DNA of 53,594 bases from Bryobacteraceae bacterium (GTDB taxonomy: Bacteria; Acidobacteriota; Terriglobia; Bryobacterales; Bryobacteraceae). How positions within the stretch are numbered: position 1 is the first letter of the stretch; each line of letters begins with the position of its first letter. Below the pieces are notes generated by a model. That model did no database searches and had not been told where the DNA came from. It saw nothing but the letters and a program-made list of their open reading frames with translations. The stretch spans positions 1 through 53,594 of the forward strand of contig JAHCHE010000046.1 of NCBI GenBank assembly GCA_026129905.1, in the 5' to 3' direction. Shown here one piece after another: positions 1 to 10,900 of the stretch. A program made the translations under genes and the position numbers.

Positions 1-5
1 TCTTG

Positions 6-22
6 ATATCCCTTCGGGATAT
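6..22. terminator. Perfect 7-bp inverted repeat at left edge, possible terminator
   Basis: ATATCCC and GGGATAT flank a three-base TTC loop. It lies downstream of the minus-strand secreted-protein gene that ends at 119, so it could end that transcript or one entering from the left. There is no T-run on either side, so a rho-independent role is only a suggestion. Bases 23-118 hold nothing else I recognise. Confidence 0.3.
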
Positions 23-118
23 GGAAGTCGAGGAAGCCAGAAGACGGAATGGCGGCGGCTTAGCCTGCCACTGGGGAGCGATCAATGCCGGCCCGAGAGG
101 CGTGCTCCTGGTACAGCT

Positions 119-742
119 TCAACTGGATGGCTTCGAGGCCGGATGGGCGTACACCTCGATCCAGTCCAGGCGCGAGCAGGCGGCGCTGTCGCCGCCCGTC
201 ATCAGGTCGGTCCAGCCGATTTCCTCGACGCGGCGGAGGTCCGGATTCGAAACCCAGTCGCCCTCGATCATGGTCTCGATATCCAGCTTGCGCCAGCGAA
301 TGTCGGCGATGTTGAACTCCCGCTCGCGCCAGTCGGCGGAAGCGGGGTCGTACTGATCGCTCACCAGCCACTGCCCGCCGGCGAGTTTCAGGACGATGCG
401 AAGCTGGCGGAAACCCGCCTGCTTGCTGCGCCAGCGGATTTTCGACTGGCCGGTGAGGTCCGCGGCGCCGCTCTTGCGCCGGAGCGTGACAGCCCAGTTG
501 CCGCGCGCGGTTCCGGACCAGACATAGTAAGGGTCGTCCGCGGGCCGGTCGTGATGGCTCTTCTTGATGCCGGCCTTGCCGGGACCGTAGAGCCCGAGCA
601 GGAGGTCGGGATTGGCGACGTGCTCTTGTGTGATCGGCGTTTCCGGAGGCGTCTCCTTCCAGTCCTCCCGGAAGAACAGGCCGGGTCTGTCCTGGGCGGC
701 CGCGGCGGCGGCAAACACGAGGGCGAGTAGGGCGAGTCGCAC
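119..742 (-). CDS. Secreted hypothetical protein, possible carbohydrate-binding fold
   Basis: This 207-residue protein has a clear Sec signal peptide ([17 protein letters not shown]) with a likely cut near residue 17. The mature part is rich in tryptophan, aspartate and alternating beta-like segments (for example RQLRIVLKL and [10 protein letters not shown]), which suggests a single beta-sandwich domain of the kind that binds glycans. No catalytic motif is visible. The gene stands alone, divergent from nuoB, with about 80 bases between the two starts. I do not recognise a named family. The exported location and Acidobacteriota context make a role in polysaccharide handling plausible, but that is inference. 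Confidence 0.75.
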   Translation of the reverse strand: MRLALLALVFAAAAAAQDRPGLFFREDWKETPPETPITQEHVANPDLLLGLYGPGKAGIKKSHHDRPADDPYYVWSGTARGNWAVTLRRKSGAADLTGQSKIRWRSKQAGFRQLRIVLKLAGGQWLVSDQYDPASADWREREFNIADIRWRKLDIETMIEGDWVSNPDLRRVEEIGWTDLMTGGDSAACSRLDWIEVYAHPASKPSS

Positions 743-821
743 GCGCTTATTCTACCGCGCATGCGGGATGCGAAAAACGAGTGATAGAATGCGGTTAGCA
801 CGCCCCTGGACAGAGTGGCCG

Positions 822-1385
822 ATGTCATTCATACACAATCAATTCGATAAGAGCTTTCTGACCACGACGGTCGACTACGTCTTCAACTGGGCGCGGGAGT
901 CCTCGCTCTGGCCGCTCACGTTCGGCCTGGCCTGTTGCGCCATCGAGATGATCACCGCGAGCACGTCGCGGTTCGATATCGCGCGCTTCGGCGCGGAGGT
1001 GTTCCGGCCCAGCCCGCGGCAATCGGACCTGATGATCGTCGCCGGCACCGTCACGCTGAAAATGGGGCCGGTGCTCAAGCGGATTTACGACCAGATGCCC
1101 GAGCCCAAGTGGGTGATCTCGATGGGCGCCTGCTCCAGCGTCGGAGGCCCGTTCAACACCTACGCCGTCCTGCAGGGAGTCGACAAGATTGTGCCGGTGG
1201 ACGTCTACATCACCGGGTGTCCCCCGAGACCGGAGAACCTCTTTTACGGCCTGATGAAGCTCCAGGACAAAATCGACCGCATGACCACCATCGTGCGGCG
1301 GCCGACTGAGGTGCGACTCGAGGAGGAGATGCTGGAGCAGTTCAAGCGCAAGGTGATGGTGGCGCAGACGCCACACCCGGCGTAG
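822..1385 (+). CDS. nuoB: NADH-quinone oxidoreductase subunit B (complex I, N2 cluster subunit)
   Basis: NuoB carries the terminal [4Fe-4S] cluster N2 that passes electrons to quinone in complex I, on the cytoplasmic face of the inner membrane. The 187-residue product has the family's usual length. The four cluster ligands are present: the adjacent pair C38-C39 in [10 protein letters not shown]104 in [10 protein letters not shown] and C133 in [10 protein letters not shown]. The ATG at 822 is chosen because the protein then begins at the conserved N-terminus; the open frame extends upstream to 612 but that part has no resemblance to the family. It is not flanked by nuoA, nuoC or nuoD; the next gene is pgeF, seven bases downstream. 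Identity is certain; membership of a full complex needs the rest of the genome. Confidence 0.96.
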   Translation: MSFIHNQFDKSFLTTTVDYVFNWARESSLWPLTFGLACCAIEMITASTSRFDIARFGAEVFRPSPRQSDLMIVAGTVTLKMGPVLKRIYDQMPEPKWVISMGACSSVGGPFNTYAVLQGVDKIVPVDVYITGCPPRPENLFYGLMKLQDKIDRMTTIVRRPTEVRLEEEMLEQFKRKVMVAQTPHPA

Positions 1386-1392
1386 TTCTTAC

Positions 1393-2070
1393 GTGTTTCT
1401 CAACGAGAACAACATCTACCGGGCGATACCCCTGCGCCGCTTCGACTGGGTGGAGCACGGCTTCGGGACGCGTCACGCGAAGTGGAACGGACAGCCGCTT
1501 GTGACCCTCCCCCAGATCCATTCCGACCGGATCCTCGTGGCGTCGGCCGGCGAAGAACGTATCGGCGAAGGCGACGCCCTGATCACGAACCGGGAGGGGT
1601 TCACTTTGGCGGTCCGAACGGCCGACTGCCTGCCTATTCTGTTGATCGAAGATCGGCGTCGAGCGGTGGCCGCGATCCACGCCGGCTGGCGGGGCAGCGC
1701 CGCCGGAATCGCCGCGAAAACCGTGGAGGCGCTGATTTCGGAGTATGGAGGCAGCCCCGGCAACATCCACGCGGCGATCGGCCCGGGGATCGGCGTTTGC
1801 TGCTACCAGGTGGGGCTCGCCGTGGCGGAGCGTTTTCGCCGATGGCTGCCAGAATTGCCCGCGGGTCCTGGACCGGTGATGCTGGACCTGGTGGAAGCCA
1901 ACCGCAGGCAACTGGCGGAGGCGGGAGTCCCGCCCGGTCAGATCCATGCCGGAAAGCTCTGCACCTGCTGCGGCCGCGAGCAGTTCTTTTCCTACCGGCG
2001 GGAACCCGGCAGCGGCGGCCGGATGACCTCTTGTATCGGGATTAACACTAACGGGGCCTTCAAACACTAA
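1393..2070 (+). CDS. pgeF: PgeF/YfiH-family protein (multicopper polyphenol oxidase/purine nucleoside phosphorylase fold)
   Basis: The 225-residue product belongs to the DUF152/LACC1 family of cytosolic zinc or copper enzymes. In E. coli the homologue edits peptidoglycan precursors that carry L-serine in place of L-alanine; other members cleave purine nucleosides. The metal ligands expected for the family are visible: H43 in LPQIHSD, C79 in RTADCLP and H96 in AAIHAGWRG. The GTG start lies seven bases after the nuoB stop, so the two are probably cotranscribed. No strong ribosome binding site is present, which fits coupling to nuoB. The exact substrate cannot be decided from sequence. Confidence 0.9.
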   Translation: MFLNENNIYRAIPLRRFDWVEHGFGTRHAKWNGQPLVTLPQIHSDRILVASAGEERIGEGDALITNREGFTLAVRTADCLPILLIEDRRRAVAAIHAGWRGSAAGIAAKTVEALISEYGGSPGNIHAAIGPGIGVCCYQVGLAVAERFRRWLPELPAGPGPVMLDLVEANRRQLAEAGVPPGQIHAGKLCTCCGREQFFSYRREPGSGGRMTSCIGINTNGAFKH

Positions 2071-2114
2071 GGGCGCAGGCAACCGCCCGCGCCCTCGGTG
2101 GATATGCGGATGGT

Positions 2115-2495
2115 TTAGGCCGCGTGCATCAGAATGTCTTCGAAAGCTTCATCCTCGCTGCGAGCCTGGTCGGCGATCTCCTGGCACCGAATACAATACG
2201 GAGCCCAGGGTACCGCGTTCAGCCGGCGTGGATTGATCGGCTCCTCGCAGTTGGCGCAGATGCCGTACGACCCGTCCTCGATGCGCTGCAGCGCTGATCG
2301 TACCAGCCGAAGCATGTTGGATTCCCGGTCGAGTGTTCGGATCGCCAGTTCCCGCTCAGCCGCGTATTGAACTTCGTCCAGCGCATCGGCGCTCTTCTCG
2401 ATTGCGATTCCATCCCGCCGTCGTAGAACTTGTGCCAGTTCCGCCTGTTTGCTATCCAGGATCTTCTTGTACTTGTTTGCTTCCGTTCTTGTCAT
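2115..2495 (-). CDS. DksA/TraR-type C4 zinc-finger transcription factor
   Basis: This 126-residue protein has the layout of DksA-like factors: an N-terminal coiled-coil hairpin (residues about 1-75) and a C4 zinc finger with C80, C83, C101 and C104 (CANC and CIRC). Such proteins insert into the RNA polymerase secondary channel and modulate promoters together with ppGpp. It is shorter than E. coli DksA (151 residues), and the coil tip is SADALDE rather than the DRASEE-like tip of true DksA, so regulatory output may differ. A strong ribosome binding site (GGAGGGAGG, complement of 2502-2510) sits just before the ATG. It is convergent with pgeF. Confidence 0.88.
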   Translation of the reverse strand: MTRTEANKYKKILDSKQAELAQVLRRRDGIAIEKSADALDEVQYAAERELAIRTLDRESNMLRLVRSALQRIEDGSYGICANCEEPINPRRLNAVPWAPYCIRCQEIADQARSEDEAFEDILMHAA

Positions 2496-2591
2496 TTCGC
2501 ACCTCCCTCCTCGTTTCCCAGAGCTGTTCTCCGGCTACCCTTGCCGAATACTTTGTTCTCGCCGCGCTTCCATCCGAAAGCCTCCGGACAA

Positions 2592-2618
2592 TAGCTAATA
2601 GACGCAAGCTTACGTCAA
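2592..2618 (-). promoter_or_regulatory. Candidate sigma70-like promoter for the DksA-like gene
   Basis: On the minus strand a TTGACG hexamer (2618-2613) is followed after 15 bases by TAGCTA (2597-2592), about 95 bases upstream of the DksA-like start. The spacer is short by two bases and the -10 match is weak, so this is a suggestion only. Confidence 0.25.
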
Positions 2619-3117
2619 AAGTTTCCGTGTTCGTCTCGGGGCTTAGACCCAACGGGCTGCCCCGGCGCCCGGCTCTGTCGAGCCTTCCGCGAGCGGGCCC
2701 ACGAAAAACAGCATTACTGGGATGCAATCCAGGGGCCAAAGGTTTCAACGATCTCGCCGCCCGGAGGTACATCGACCCTATCTCGTGTCCTTTCATACAA
2801 TCACGGGACGTCTCCCTTATCGGCAGTCCCCGGCCAAGGCATTAGGGCGTTCGCGCCCCTGTGACGCTTTTGCGCACTCCCGGACAAATCTGTCGTGTTT
2901 TGACGCACTCACGAATCGGGACGCGTCGCCTTTCGGCGGGCGGGCCTCCGAAGTGCGACTGGCTCATTGGGACCAGTAAACGCCATAGGGCGCCCGAAAA
3001 GTGCCGAACCGTACGGCGGGCAGCCTCGGCAAGAGGCGCCCGCCGGCCCGTCCCGTAGACTGGCAAGGCACTCCCGAGTGGTCCGGCTACTCGGTACGAT
3101 GAGATGATAGCGGCGCG
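2619..3117. other. Long intergenic stretch without a recognisable gene
   Basis: No open frame here resembles a protein, and I see no tRNA, tmRNA, 6S or RNase P RNA landmark. The only structure is a GGGCG-TTCG-CGCCC hairpin at 2844-2860 followed by GTGACGCTTTT. It could be a weak terminator for an unseen transcript. The stretch separates the divergent DksA-like and acetyltransferase genes and probably contains the promoters of both. Confidence 0.4.
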
Positions 3118-3906
3118 ATGGAAGATTTCGAGTTGGTGGACCGGAACCTGCGCCTGTCGATGGAGTGCTACGCCCAGGCCACCGGCTTCGGAGAAATCCG
3201 CCGGATCCCGGGAGTCACGATGGCTTGCGCCGGCACGGAATCCGCCGTGTTCAACGTGGCCTTGCTCACGGAGCCGGTACCGCCGGAGCCGGTGGAACTC
3301 GACCGCCGGATCATGATCGCCAAGGTGTTCTTCGCCGCCCGCGGTTTGCGGTGGTCTTTCTGGGTCTGCCAGGACCTGCTGGATCCATCCCTCCGCCGCC
3401 GGGCGAGCGAGATTTTCAGCCGGCGCCGGCTGCGGTACTCCTCCGCCTGCCCGGGGATGCTGGCCGAGCGCATCGAGCCACCCGTGCGGCCGCTCCCTCC
3501 CGTCGAGTTCCGGCGGGTCTCGGACGCCGCTACCCGGTTGAGCTTCTGCCAGATCACGTCGCAAACCTTCGGGCTCGCCTTCGATACCGCCACGCAGGTC
3601 TACAACGTGGAGCGCGCCTGGGAAACCGACCTGGTCGGCTACGTCGGCTACGTCGAGGGCAAGGCGGTAACCACCGCCGCCACCGTCTCCGGGGACGGCG
3701 TCGTCGGCGTGTACAGCGTCGCAACCCTCCCCGAATATCGCGGGCGCGGTATCGCGGAAAAGACCGTGCGCTACGCCCTCGACAAAGCAATGCAGGCCGC
3801 CGGCATCGAGCGCAGCGTTCTTCAGTCCAGCCGCGAAGGCCATTCGCTGTACCTCCGCATGGGGTACCGCAAAGTCACGGATTTCCACATCTACTTTGCC
3901 CAGTGA
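3118..3906 (+). CDS. GNAT-family N-acetyltransferase
   Basis: The 262-residue protein has a C-terminal GNAT domain (residues about 125-262). Motif A, which binds the acetyl-CoA pyrophosphate, is visible as ATLPEYRGRGIAEKT, and the C-terminal LYLRMGYRKV matches the usual beta6-beta7 region. The first 120 residues have no motif I recognise and may be a degenerate second GNAT fold. The acceptor substrate is unknown. The gene ends 61 bases before glgE and is read in the same direction, so it may be the first gene of that operon, although a functional link is not evident. Confidence 0.8.
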   Translation: MEDFELVDRNLRLSMECYAQATGFGEIRRIPGVTMACAGTESAVFNVALLTEPVPPEPVELDRRIMIAKVFFAARGLRWSFWVCQDLLDPSLRRRASEIFSRRRLRYSSACPGMLAERIEPPVRPLPPVEFRRVSDAATRLSFCQITSQTFGLAFDTATQVYNVERAWETDLVGYVGYVEGKAVTTAATVSGDGVVGVYSVATLPEYRGRGIAEKTVRYALDKAMQAAGIERSVLQSSREGHSLYLRMGYRKVTDFHIYFAQ

Positions 3907-3967
3907 GCGCCGGGGGGCGTCCGCCGGGCGTGATAGCCTGAACTTTTGGGAACTCCAGGAGGGGCGA

Positions 3968-5959
3968 ATGGACTTACCGGAAAACGGCAGGAATCGTGTT
4001 GCCATCGAAGGAGTAAAACCCGAGATTGACGGCGGGTTGTATCCCATCAAGCGGGTGAGCGGTGAAAAGGTCGTCGTCGAGGCGGATGTGTTCACCGACG
4101 GGCACGACGCGGTCTCCGCCGCCGTGCTCTACCGGCTGGACGACGAGCGGGAATGGCGCAGGACGCCGATGAGGTTCCTTGGTAACGACCGCTGGCGCGG
4201 GAGTTTCTACGTCAGTGAACTGGGACGGTACCACTACACGGTGGAAGGCTGGATCGAGCCCTTCCGAACCTGGCGAAACGACATGGTGAAGCGGATTGAG
4301 GCGGGCCAGGACGTCGCCGTGGACCTGCTGGCGGGCGCCCGGCTTGTCGAGGCCGCCGCCGAAATCGCCGATAGCCCCGACGCGCTCCGGCTGCGCGAAT
4401 GGGCCGGCGCTCTCAAGCGGCCCGGCGCCGCGCAGAACTCCTATCTCGCCCTGGACGAGGATCTGGCCGAATTGGCGCTGCGCTACCCCGAGCGCCGCTA
4501 CGCAACGCGGTACCCGAAGGAACTCGCCGTCACGGTGGAACGCGTCAAGGCGCGGTTCGGTTCCTGGTACGAGATATTCCCCCGCTCCTGCGCCACCGAA
4601 CCCGGCCGTCATGGAACCTTCAAGGACTGCGAGGCGTGGCTCCCGTACATCGCCGGAATGGGTTTCGACGTACTGTATCTGCCGCCCATTCATCCCATCG
4701 GCGTTGCCAACCGCAAAGGGAAGAACAACGTCACCACGGCAGCGCCGGACGACGTGGGCAGCCCGTGGGCGATTGGGGGGGCCGAAGGCGGGCACAAGGC
4801 CATCCACCCCGCGTTAGGGACGCTCGACGACTTCCGCTCCCTGGTCGAGCGGGCCCGCAGCTACGGCCTCGAGGTCGCCATGGACCTCGCCTTCCAGTGC
4901 ACGCCGGACCACCCGTATGTGAAAGACCATCCGGAGTGGTTCCGCAAGCGCCCCGACGGGACCATCCAGTACGCCGAAAATCCGCCGAAAAAATACCAGG
5001 ACATCTATCCCCTCGATTTCGAGACGGATCACTGGCGGGAGCTGTGGGAGGAGCTGCTGAGCGTCGCCCTCTACTGGGCCGAGCGGGGCATCCGGATCTT
5101 TCGAGTCGACAACCCGCACACCAAGGCGTTCCCGTTCTGGCAGTGGCTGATCGCCGGCGCGCGCCGGAAGTACCCCGACCTGATCTTCCTCTCGGAGGCC
5201 TTCACCCGGCCGAAGGTGATGCATCACCTCGCCAAGGCGGGCTTCGCCCAGTCGTACACCTATTTCACGTGGCGCAACACGAAGAGCGAGATCGTCGAGT
5301 ACTTCACGCATTTGACCCGGAGCGAGGTCCGCGAGTTCCTCCGGCCGAACCTGTGGCCCAACACGCCCGACATACTTCCCGAATACCTCCAGTACGGCGG
5401 ACGCCCGGCATTCTTCATCCGCCTGGCGCTCGCGGCGACGCTGGGCGCCAACTACGGAATCTACGGTCCGGCGTTCGAGCTCTGCGAAAACGAGCCCCGG
5501 GAACCCGGAAGCGAAGAGTACCTCCACTCGGAGAAATACGAGATCAAGCAGCGGGACTTGAACGCCCCGTGGAGCCTCCGCGAGATCGTCGCGCGTCTGA
5601 ACCGAATTCGCAAAGAAAACGCGGCCCTGCAGAGCGACTGGCGCCTGGTCTTCCACCCGATCGACAACGACATGATGGTCTGCTACAGCAAGACCACCGA
5701 GGACTTGTCGAACGTTATCGTCGTGGTGGTGAACCTCGACTACGCCCATACGCAGGCCGGCTGGGTGGTGCTGGACTTGGAGGCGCTGGGGCTCCGAAAC
5801 GGAGGGCCATACCAGGTGCACGACCTGCTGGGCGACGCCCGCTACCTGTGGCAGGGCGCCAGGAACTACGTGGAGCTGGACCCGGCTTCCGCGCCGGCGC
5901 ACCTGTTCCGCATCCGCCGGAAGATCCGGACCGAGCGGGACTTCGATTACTACTTGTGA
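3968..5959 (+). CDS. glgE: Alpha-1,4-glucan:maltose-1-phosphate maltosyltransferase
   Basis: GlgE (GH13_3) adds maltosyl units from maltose-1-phosphate to the non-reducing end of alpha-1,4-glucans in the cytoplasm. The 663-residue product has an N-terminal beta-sandwich domain, the catalytic TIM barrel and a C-terminal beta domain. Visible motifs are VLYLPPIHPIG, the nucleophile D381 in IFRVDNPHTK and the acid/base E410 in FLSEAFTRPK; the RVDNPHTK signature separates GlgE from other GH13 enzymes. The ATG at 3968 is preceded by AGGAGGGG, whereas the upstream extension to 3896 lacks such a site. It heads a run with glgB and treS-mak. Confidence 0.95.
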   Translation: MDLPENGRNRVAIEGVKPEIDGGLYPIKRVSGEKVVVEADVFTDGHDAVSAAVLYRLDDEREWRRTPMRFLGNDRWRGSFYVSELGRYHYTVEGWIEPFRTWRNDMVKRIEAGQDVAVDLLAGARLVEAAAEIADSPDALRLREWAGALKRPGAAQNSYLALDEDLAELALRYPERRYATRYPKELAVTVERVKARFGSWYEIFPRSCATEPGRHGTFKDCEAWLPYIAGMGFDVLYLPPIHPIGVANRKGKNNVTTAAPDDVGSPWAIGGAEGGHKAIHPALGTLDDFRSLVERARSYGLEVAMDLAFQCTPDHPYVKDHPEWFRKRPDGTIQYAENPPKKYQDIYPLDFETDHWRELWEELLSVALYWAERGIRIFRVDNPHTKAFPFWQWLIAGARRKYPDLIFLSEAFTRPKVMHHLAKAGFAQSYTYFTWRNTKSEIVEYFTHLTRSEVREFLRPNLWPNTPDILPEYLQYGGRPAFFIRLALAATLGANYGIYGPAFELCENEPREPGSEEYLHSEKYEIKQRDLNAPWSLREIVARLNRIRKENAALQSDWRLVFHPIDNDMMVCYSKTTEDLSNVIVVVVNLDYAHTQAGWVVLDLEALGLRNGGPYQVHDLLGDARYLWQGARNYVELDPASAPAHLFRIRRKIRTERDFDYYL

Positions 5960-5995
5960 GCCGCCTCTGGCGGCAGGGGAGAGGAGAACGATCGA

Positions 5996-7891
5996 GTGAG
6001 TTCGCCTTTTTTCACCGACTTCGACGCGCACCTGTTCGCCGAGGGAACGCACTACCGGACGTACAACAAGCTGGGCTCGCGGCCGGCCGAAGTCGACGGC
6101 GCCGCCGGGGCCTACTTCGCGGTCTGGGCGCCGAACGCCGAACGCGTCTCCGTAATCGGCGACTTCAACTACTGGAATCCCGATGCGGCCCCGATGCAGG
6201 TGAAGGCCGGCATCGGAGTGTGGGAATGCTTCATCCCCGGCATTGGCCATGGCGCCCGGTACAAGTACCGCATCGTCTCCCGCTACAACCACTATTCCAT
6301 CGACAAGGCCGACCCCTACGGGTTCGCCGCCGAAATCCGCCCGCAGACCGCCTCGCGCGTGTGGGATCTGGGGGGCTATGAATGGGGCGACGCGGAGTGG
6401 ATGGCCGCGCGCCAGAAGAGAAACGCTCTCGAAGCTCCGATCTCGATCTACGAGGTTCACCTCGGCTCGTTCATGCGGTCGCCCGATGACAACGCCTGGC
6501 TCTCCTACCGCGATCTGGCGCACAAGCTGGCCGACTACGTCCACCACATGGGCTACACCCACGTGGAACTCCTTCCCGTGGCCGAGCACCCTTTCGACGG
6601 ATCGTGGGGCTATCAGACGGTCGGCTACTTCGCCCCCACCAGCCGCTTCGGGACGCCCCAGGATTTCATGTACCTGGTGGACACGCTCCACCAGCGGGGC
6701 ATCGGCGTCATCGTCGACTGGACGCCCGCCCACTTTCCCAACGATGCGCACGGGCTCGGGTTCTTCGATGGCACGCATCTCTACGAGCACGCCGATCCGC
6801 GCCAGGGTTCGCACCCGGACTGGGACACCTTCGTCTTCAACTATGGGCGGCGCGAGGTGACCAACTTTCTCATCGGCAACGCATTGTTCTGGCTGGACAA
6901 GTACCACATCGACGGGCTGCGCGTGGACGCCGTGGCGTCCATGCTGTACCTGGATTACGGCCGCAAACACGGCGAGTGGATTCCAAACAAGTACGGCGGC
7001 CGCGAAAACTTGGACGCCATCGAGTTCATGCGCCGGCTGAACGAGACTGTCTACCGCGAGTGTCCGGGCGTTTTCACAGTGGCCGAGGAATCCACCGCCT
7101 GGCCGATGGTCTCCCGGCCGCTGTACGTCGGCGGTCTCGGCTACGGGCTCAAGTGGAACATGGGATGGATGCACGACATGCTCGACTACATGTCGAAGGA
7201 CCCCATCCACCGCACGTATCATCACGACCGGATCACCTTCAGCATGATGTACGCCTTCTCGGAAAACTTCGTCCTGCCGTTCTCACACGACGAGGTGGTG
7301 CACCTGAAAGGCTCGATGATCGCGAAGATGCCCGGAGACGACTGGCAGAAGTTCGCCAATCTGCGCCTGCTGTACGGTTATATGTTCGGCCACCCGGGCA
7401 AGAAGCTGCTGTTCATGGGCAACGAGTTCGGCCAGTGGAAGGAGTGGAACCACGACGTCAGCCTGGACTGGCATCTGTTGGATCACCCCTTTCACAGCGG
7501 ACTGCAACGCTGGGTGCGCGACCTGAACACGCTGTACCGCGGAGAGCCGTCGCTGCACGAAGCGGACTTCCGTCCTTCAGGGTTCAGCTGGATCGATTGC
7601 AACGACAGCCACCGCAGCGTGGTGAGCTTCGTCCGGTGCGGCGAAAACCCCGAGGCGCCGATCGTCTTCGTCTGCAATTTCACCCCGGAGCCGCGCCATA
7701 ACTACCGGATCGGCGCGCCGTTCGGCGGCGAATGGAGGGAGGTTCTCAACAGCGACGCGCCGCTGTACGGCGGCAGCGGCCAGGGAAATCTCGGCAGCGT
7801 CAGCGCCTCGCCCATCCCCATGCACGGCCGCTTTCATTCGCTCCTGTTGACGCTTCCGCCGCTGGCGATCGTCGCCTTGAAGCGGGAGTGA
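5996..7891 (+). CDS. glgB: 1,4-alpha-glucan branching enzyme
   Basis: GlgB (GH13_9) cuts alpha-1,4-glucan and rejoins the piece as an alpha-1,6 branch. The 631-residue protein starts directly with a CBM48-like domain ([19 protein letters not shown], about residues 38-57) and therefore lacks the extra N1 domain found in the 728-residue E. coli enzyme. Catalytic motifs are complete: nucleophile D311 in [11 protein letters not shown], acid/base E364 in TVAEEST, and [10 protein letters not shown]. The start is a GTG with GAGGAG upstream at about 5981. The gene is 36 bases after glgE and supplies the branches on the polymer that GlgE extends. Confidence 0.96.
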   Translation: MSSPFFTDFDAHLFAEGTHYRTYNKLGSRPAEVDGAAGAYFAVWAPNAERVSVIGDFNYWNPDAAPMQVKAGIGVWECFIPGIGHGARYKYRIVSRYNHYSIDKADPYGFAAEIRPQTASRVWDLGGYEWGDAEWMAARQKRNALEAPISIYEVHLGSFMRSPDDNAWLSYRDLAHKLADYVHHMGYTHVELLPVAEHPFDGSWGYQTVGYFAPTSRFGTPQDFMYLVDTLHQRGIGVIVDWTPAHFPNDAHGLGFFDGTHLYEHADPRQGSHPDWDTFVFNYGRREVTNFLIGNALFWLDKYHIDGLRVDAVASMLYLDYGRKHGEWIPNKYGGRENLDAIEFMRRLNETVYRECPGVFTVAEESTAWPMVSRPLYVGGLGYGLKWNMGWMHDMLDYMSKDPIHRTYHHDRITFSMMYAFSENFVLPFSHDEVVHLKGSMIAKMPGDDWQKFANLRLLYGYMFGHPGKKLLFMGNEFGQWKEWNHDVSLDWHLLDHPFHSGLQRWVRDLNTLYRGEPSLHEADFRPSGFSWIDCNDSHRSVVSFVRCGENPEAPIVFVCNFTPEPRHNYRIGAPFGGEWREVLNSDAPLYGGSGQGNLGSVSASPIPMHGRFHSLLLTLPPLAIVALKRE

Positions 7892-7927
7892 TCCGGCGAC
7901 CTTGTTCCTTGCTTGGAGGCAAACCCC

Positions 7928-10900
7928 ATGAAGAAACCCGGCAGCGCGCAAGACCCGCTCTGGTACAAAGACGCGATCATTTACGAGACCCACGTCAAGG
8001 CCTTCTTCGACTCCAACAACGACGGCATCGGAGACTTCCAGGGCCTGCTTCAGAAACTCGACTACTTACAGGATCTCGGCGTCACCTGCCTCTGGCTGCT
8101 GCCCTTCTTCCCATCGCCGCTGCGCGACGACGGCTACGATATCGCCGATTACAATAACGTCCACCCCAGTTACGGAACGCTGGAGGACTTCCGGAAATTC
8201 GTCGACGTCGCGCACGAGCGCAACATGCAGGTTCTCATCGAGATGGTGGTGAACCACACGTCCGATGAGCACCCCTGGTTTCAAGCCGCCCGCAAGGCGC
8301 CGCCCGGCTCGCCCGATCGAGATTTCTATGTCTGGAGCGATACCGACCAGAAATACAGCGGCACGCGTATCATCTTCACCGACACCGAGAAATCCAACTG
8401 GACGTGGGACCCGGAAGCCAAGGCCTACTTCTGGCACCGCTTCTTCTCCCACCAGCCGGACCTGAATTTCGACAATCCCGCCGTACTCGACGAGATCGTC
8501 AACGCCATGCGGTTCTGGCTCGACATGGGCGTCGACGCGATGCGCCTGGACGCCATCCCTTACCTGGTGGAACGCGAAAACACGAACTGCGAAAACCTCC
8601 CCGAAACGCACGCCGTCATCAAGCACATCCGGAGGGAGTTGGACGCCCACTACGAAAACCGGATGCTTCTTGCCGAAGCGAACCAGTGGCCCACCGACGT
8701 CCGGCCGTATTTCGGCGACAGCGACGAATGCCACATGGCTTTCCACTTCCCGCTAATGCCCCGCCTGTTCATGTCGCTGCGGCTGGAGGACCGGCATCCC
8801 ATCACCGAGATCATGTCGCAGACGCCGGAAATTCCTTCGGGCTGCCAGTGGGGCCTTTTCCTCCGCAATCACGACGAATTGACGCTGGAAATGGTCACCG
8901 ACGAAGAGCGCGATTACATGTATTTCGCCTATAGCGCGGACCCGCGCATGCGGGTTAACGTCGGCATCCGCCGCCGCCTGGCGCCGTTGATGGAAAACAA
9001 TCCGCGCCGCATCGAGCTGCTTAACAGCATCCTGTTCTCGTTCCCCGGCACGCCCATTATCTACTACGGCGACGAAATCGGGATGGGCGACAACATCTAT
9101 CTCGGCGACCGCAACGGCGTTCGCACCCCGATGCAGTGGAGCGCGGACCGCAACGGCGGCTTCTCGCGCGCGAACCCGGCCCGGCTCTACCACCCGCTAA
9201 TCATGGACCCGGTCTACGGCTACGAGGCCATCAACGTCGAGGCGCAGCAGGGCGACCCCAGCTCCCTGCTCAACTGGATGCGCAACATGATCGGGCTGAG
9301 GAAGCTCTTCCGCGTCTTCAGCCGCGGCACGCTCGAATTCCTCCATCCCCGAAACCGGAAAATCCTCGCGTATGTCCGCAAGTATCAGGGTGAACAGGTG
9401 CTGTGCGTCGCGAATTTATCCCGATTTCCGCAGCCGGGAGAACTGGACCTTTCCGAATTCGCCGGCATGCAGCCCGTTGAGATGCTCGGTTACACCGAAT
9501 TTCCGCCCATCCGAAAGGAGCCTTATCCGCTGACCCTCGGGGCCTATGGCTTCTACTGGTTCGAGTTGCAGCCCGGCCCCGCTCCTATCGAGGTCGAAAG
9601 CGCCGATCAAGGCCTGGCCGTGGTCGAGCACAGTTGGGAATCCGTATTCGAAGGCTACAACCGAGAGCGTCTCGAACAGCGCGCTCTCCCGCGCTTCATC
9701 GCCGGGCAGCGTTGGTTCGGCGGGAAAGCCCGAACGCTTCAGTCGGCGCGGATTCGCGACTGGGCGCCTTTCCCCGACGGCGACTCTCACACGGCGCTCG
9801 TCATCGCCGAGGTGGGCTACGCCGATGGCGGGCGCGAGGAGTATCTGCTTTCGCTGGCGATCCGGACCGGCGCCGACGCCGCGGCCATTGAAAACGCCGC
9901 TCCGGGCGCCATCGTTTCGAAACTGTCGGCGTCGGGCGAGCCCGGCATCCTGTTCGACGCCGTCTACAGCGAGGAATCCTGGGGCGAGTTGCTGGAGGCC
10001 ATCGAGCAAAGGCTGGAAATCCCCGCCGCCGCTGGATCGTTCCGCGCCATCGCGAGTTCGGCCTACCAGGAGGCGCGCGGCCCAGCCGATGCGCCCCTCA
10101 AAGTGCAGCGAAGCTCCGCCGAACAGAGCAACACCTCCATCCGCTACGGCGACCGCCTTATCCTGAAGCTGTTCCGGAAGCTCGAATCCGGTCCGAATCC
10201 CGACTACGAGATCGGCCGCTACCTGACCGAGGAGGCCGGGTTCAACCGCATTCCGAAGCTGGCCGGCTGGATCGAATACTCCGCCGCCGGCCGCGGCGAA
10301 GCCACCGTCGCCATGCTGCAGGCGCTGGTGGAGAACCAGGGCGATGGCTGGCAATGGACGCTGGACGAACTGGGCCGCTATTACGAGCGTTGCAGCGCCT
10401 CGGGCGCCTGGCCGCAGGACGGGTTGGCCGCCGGGGCGCGCCTGCTGGAACTGGCCGACGCCGCGCCGCCCCGCTCGGCCGTCGACATGATCGCGTTTTA
10501 CCTGGAGGCGGCCGCCGTGCTGGGTAAGCGGACGGCCCAGATGCATCGCGCCCTCTCTGAGGCGACCGACCCCGCGTTCGTTCCCGAACCCCTCGGGCCG
10601 GCCGAGCGCGCGGAACTAGCCCTGCAGTTCCAGGAGCACGCGGCCAAAGTTCTCGACGCCTTGAAAGCGAAACTCGCTTCTCTGGCCGACGACATCATCG
10701 ACCGCGCTGGCTATGTGGTCAGCCTGCGGCGGCGCCTGCTGGGCAAGCTGACGGCCGTGGCGAAGATCGAAGAAGAAGCCGCGCGCATCCGGATTCACGG
10801 CGACTATCACCTCGGCCAGGTCCTCTCGGTCGAGCACGACTTTTTCATCATCGACTTCGAGGGCGAGCCCGCCCGCCCGCTGGCCGAACGCCGCCAGAAG

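Noticed and set aside
2844-2860. GGGCG-TTCG-CGCCC hairpin as evidence for a small RNA
   Set aside because: A single short hairpin without promoter or conserved RNA core is not enough to call an RNA gene.
4399-7225. Long overlapping open frames on both strands across glgE and glgB
   Set aside because: They are shadows of the GH13 genes with the same GC-driven bias and no family motifs.
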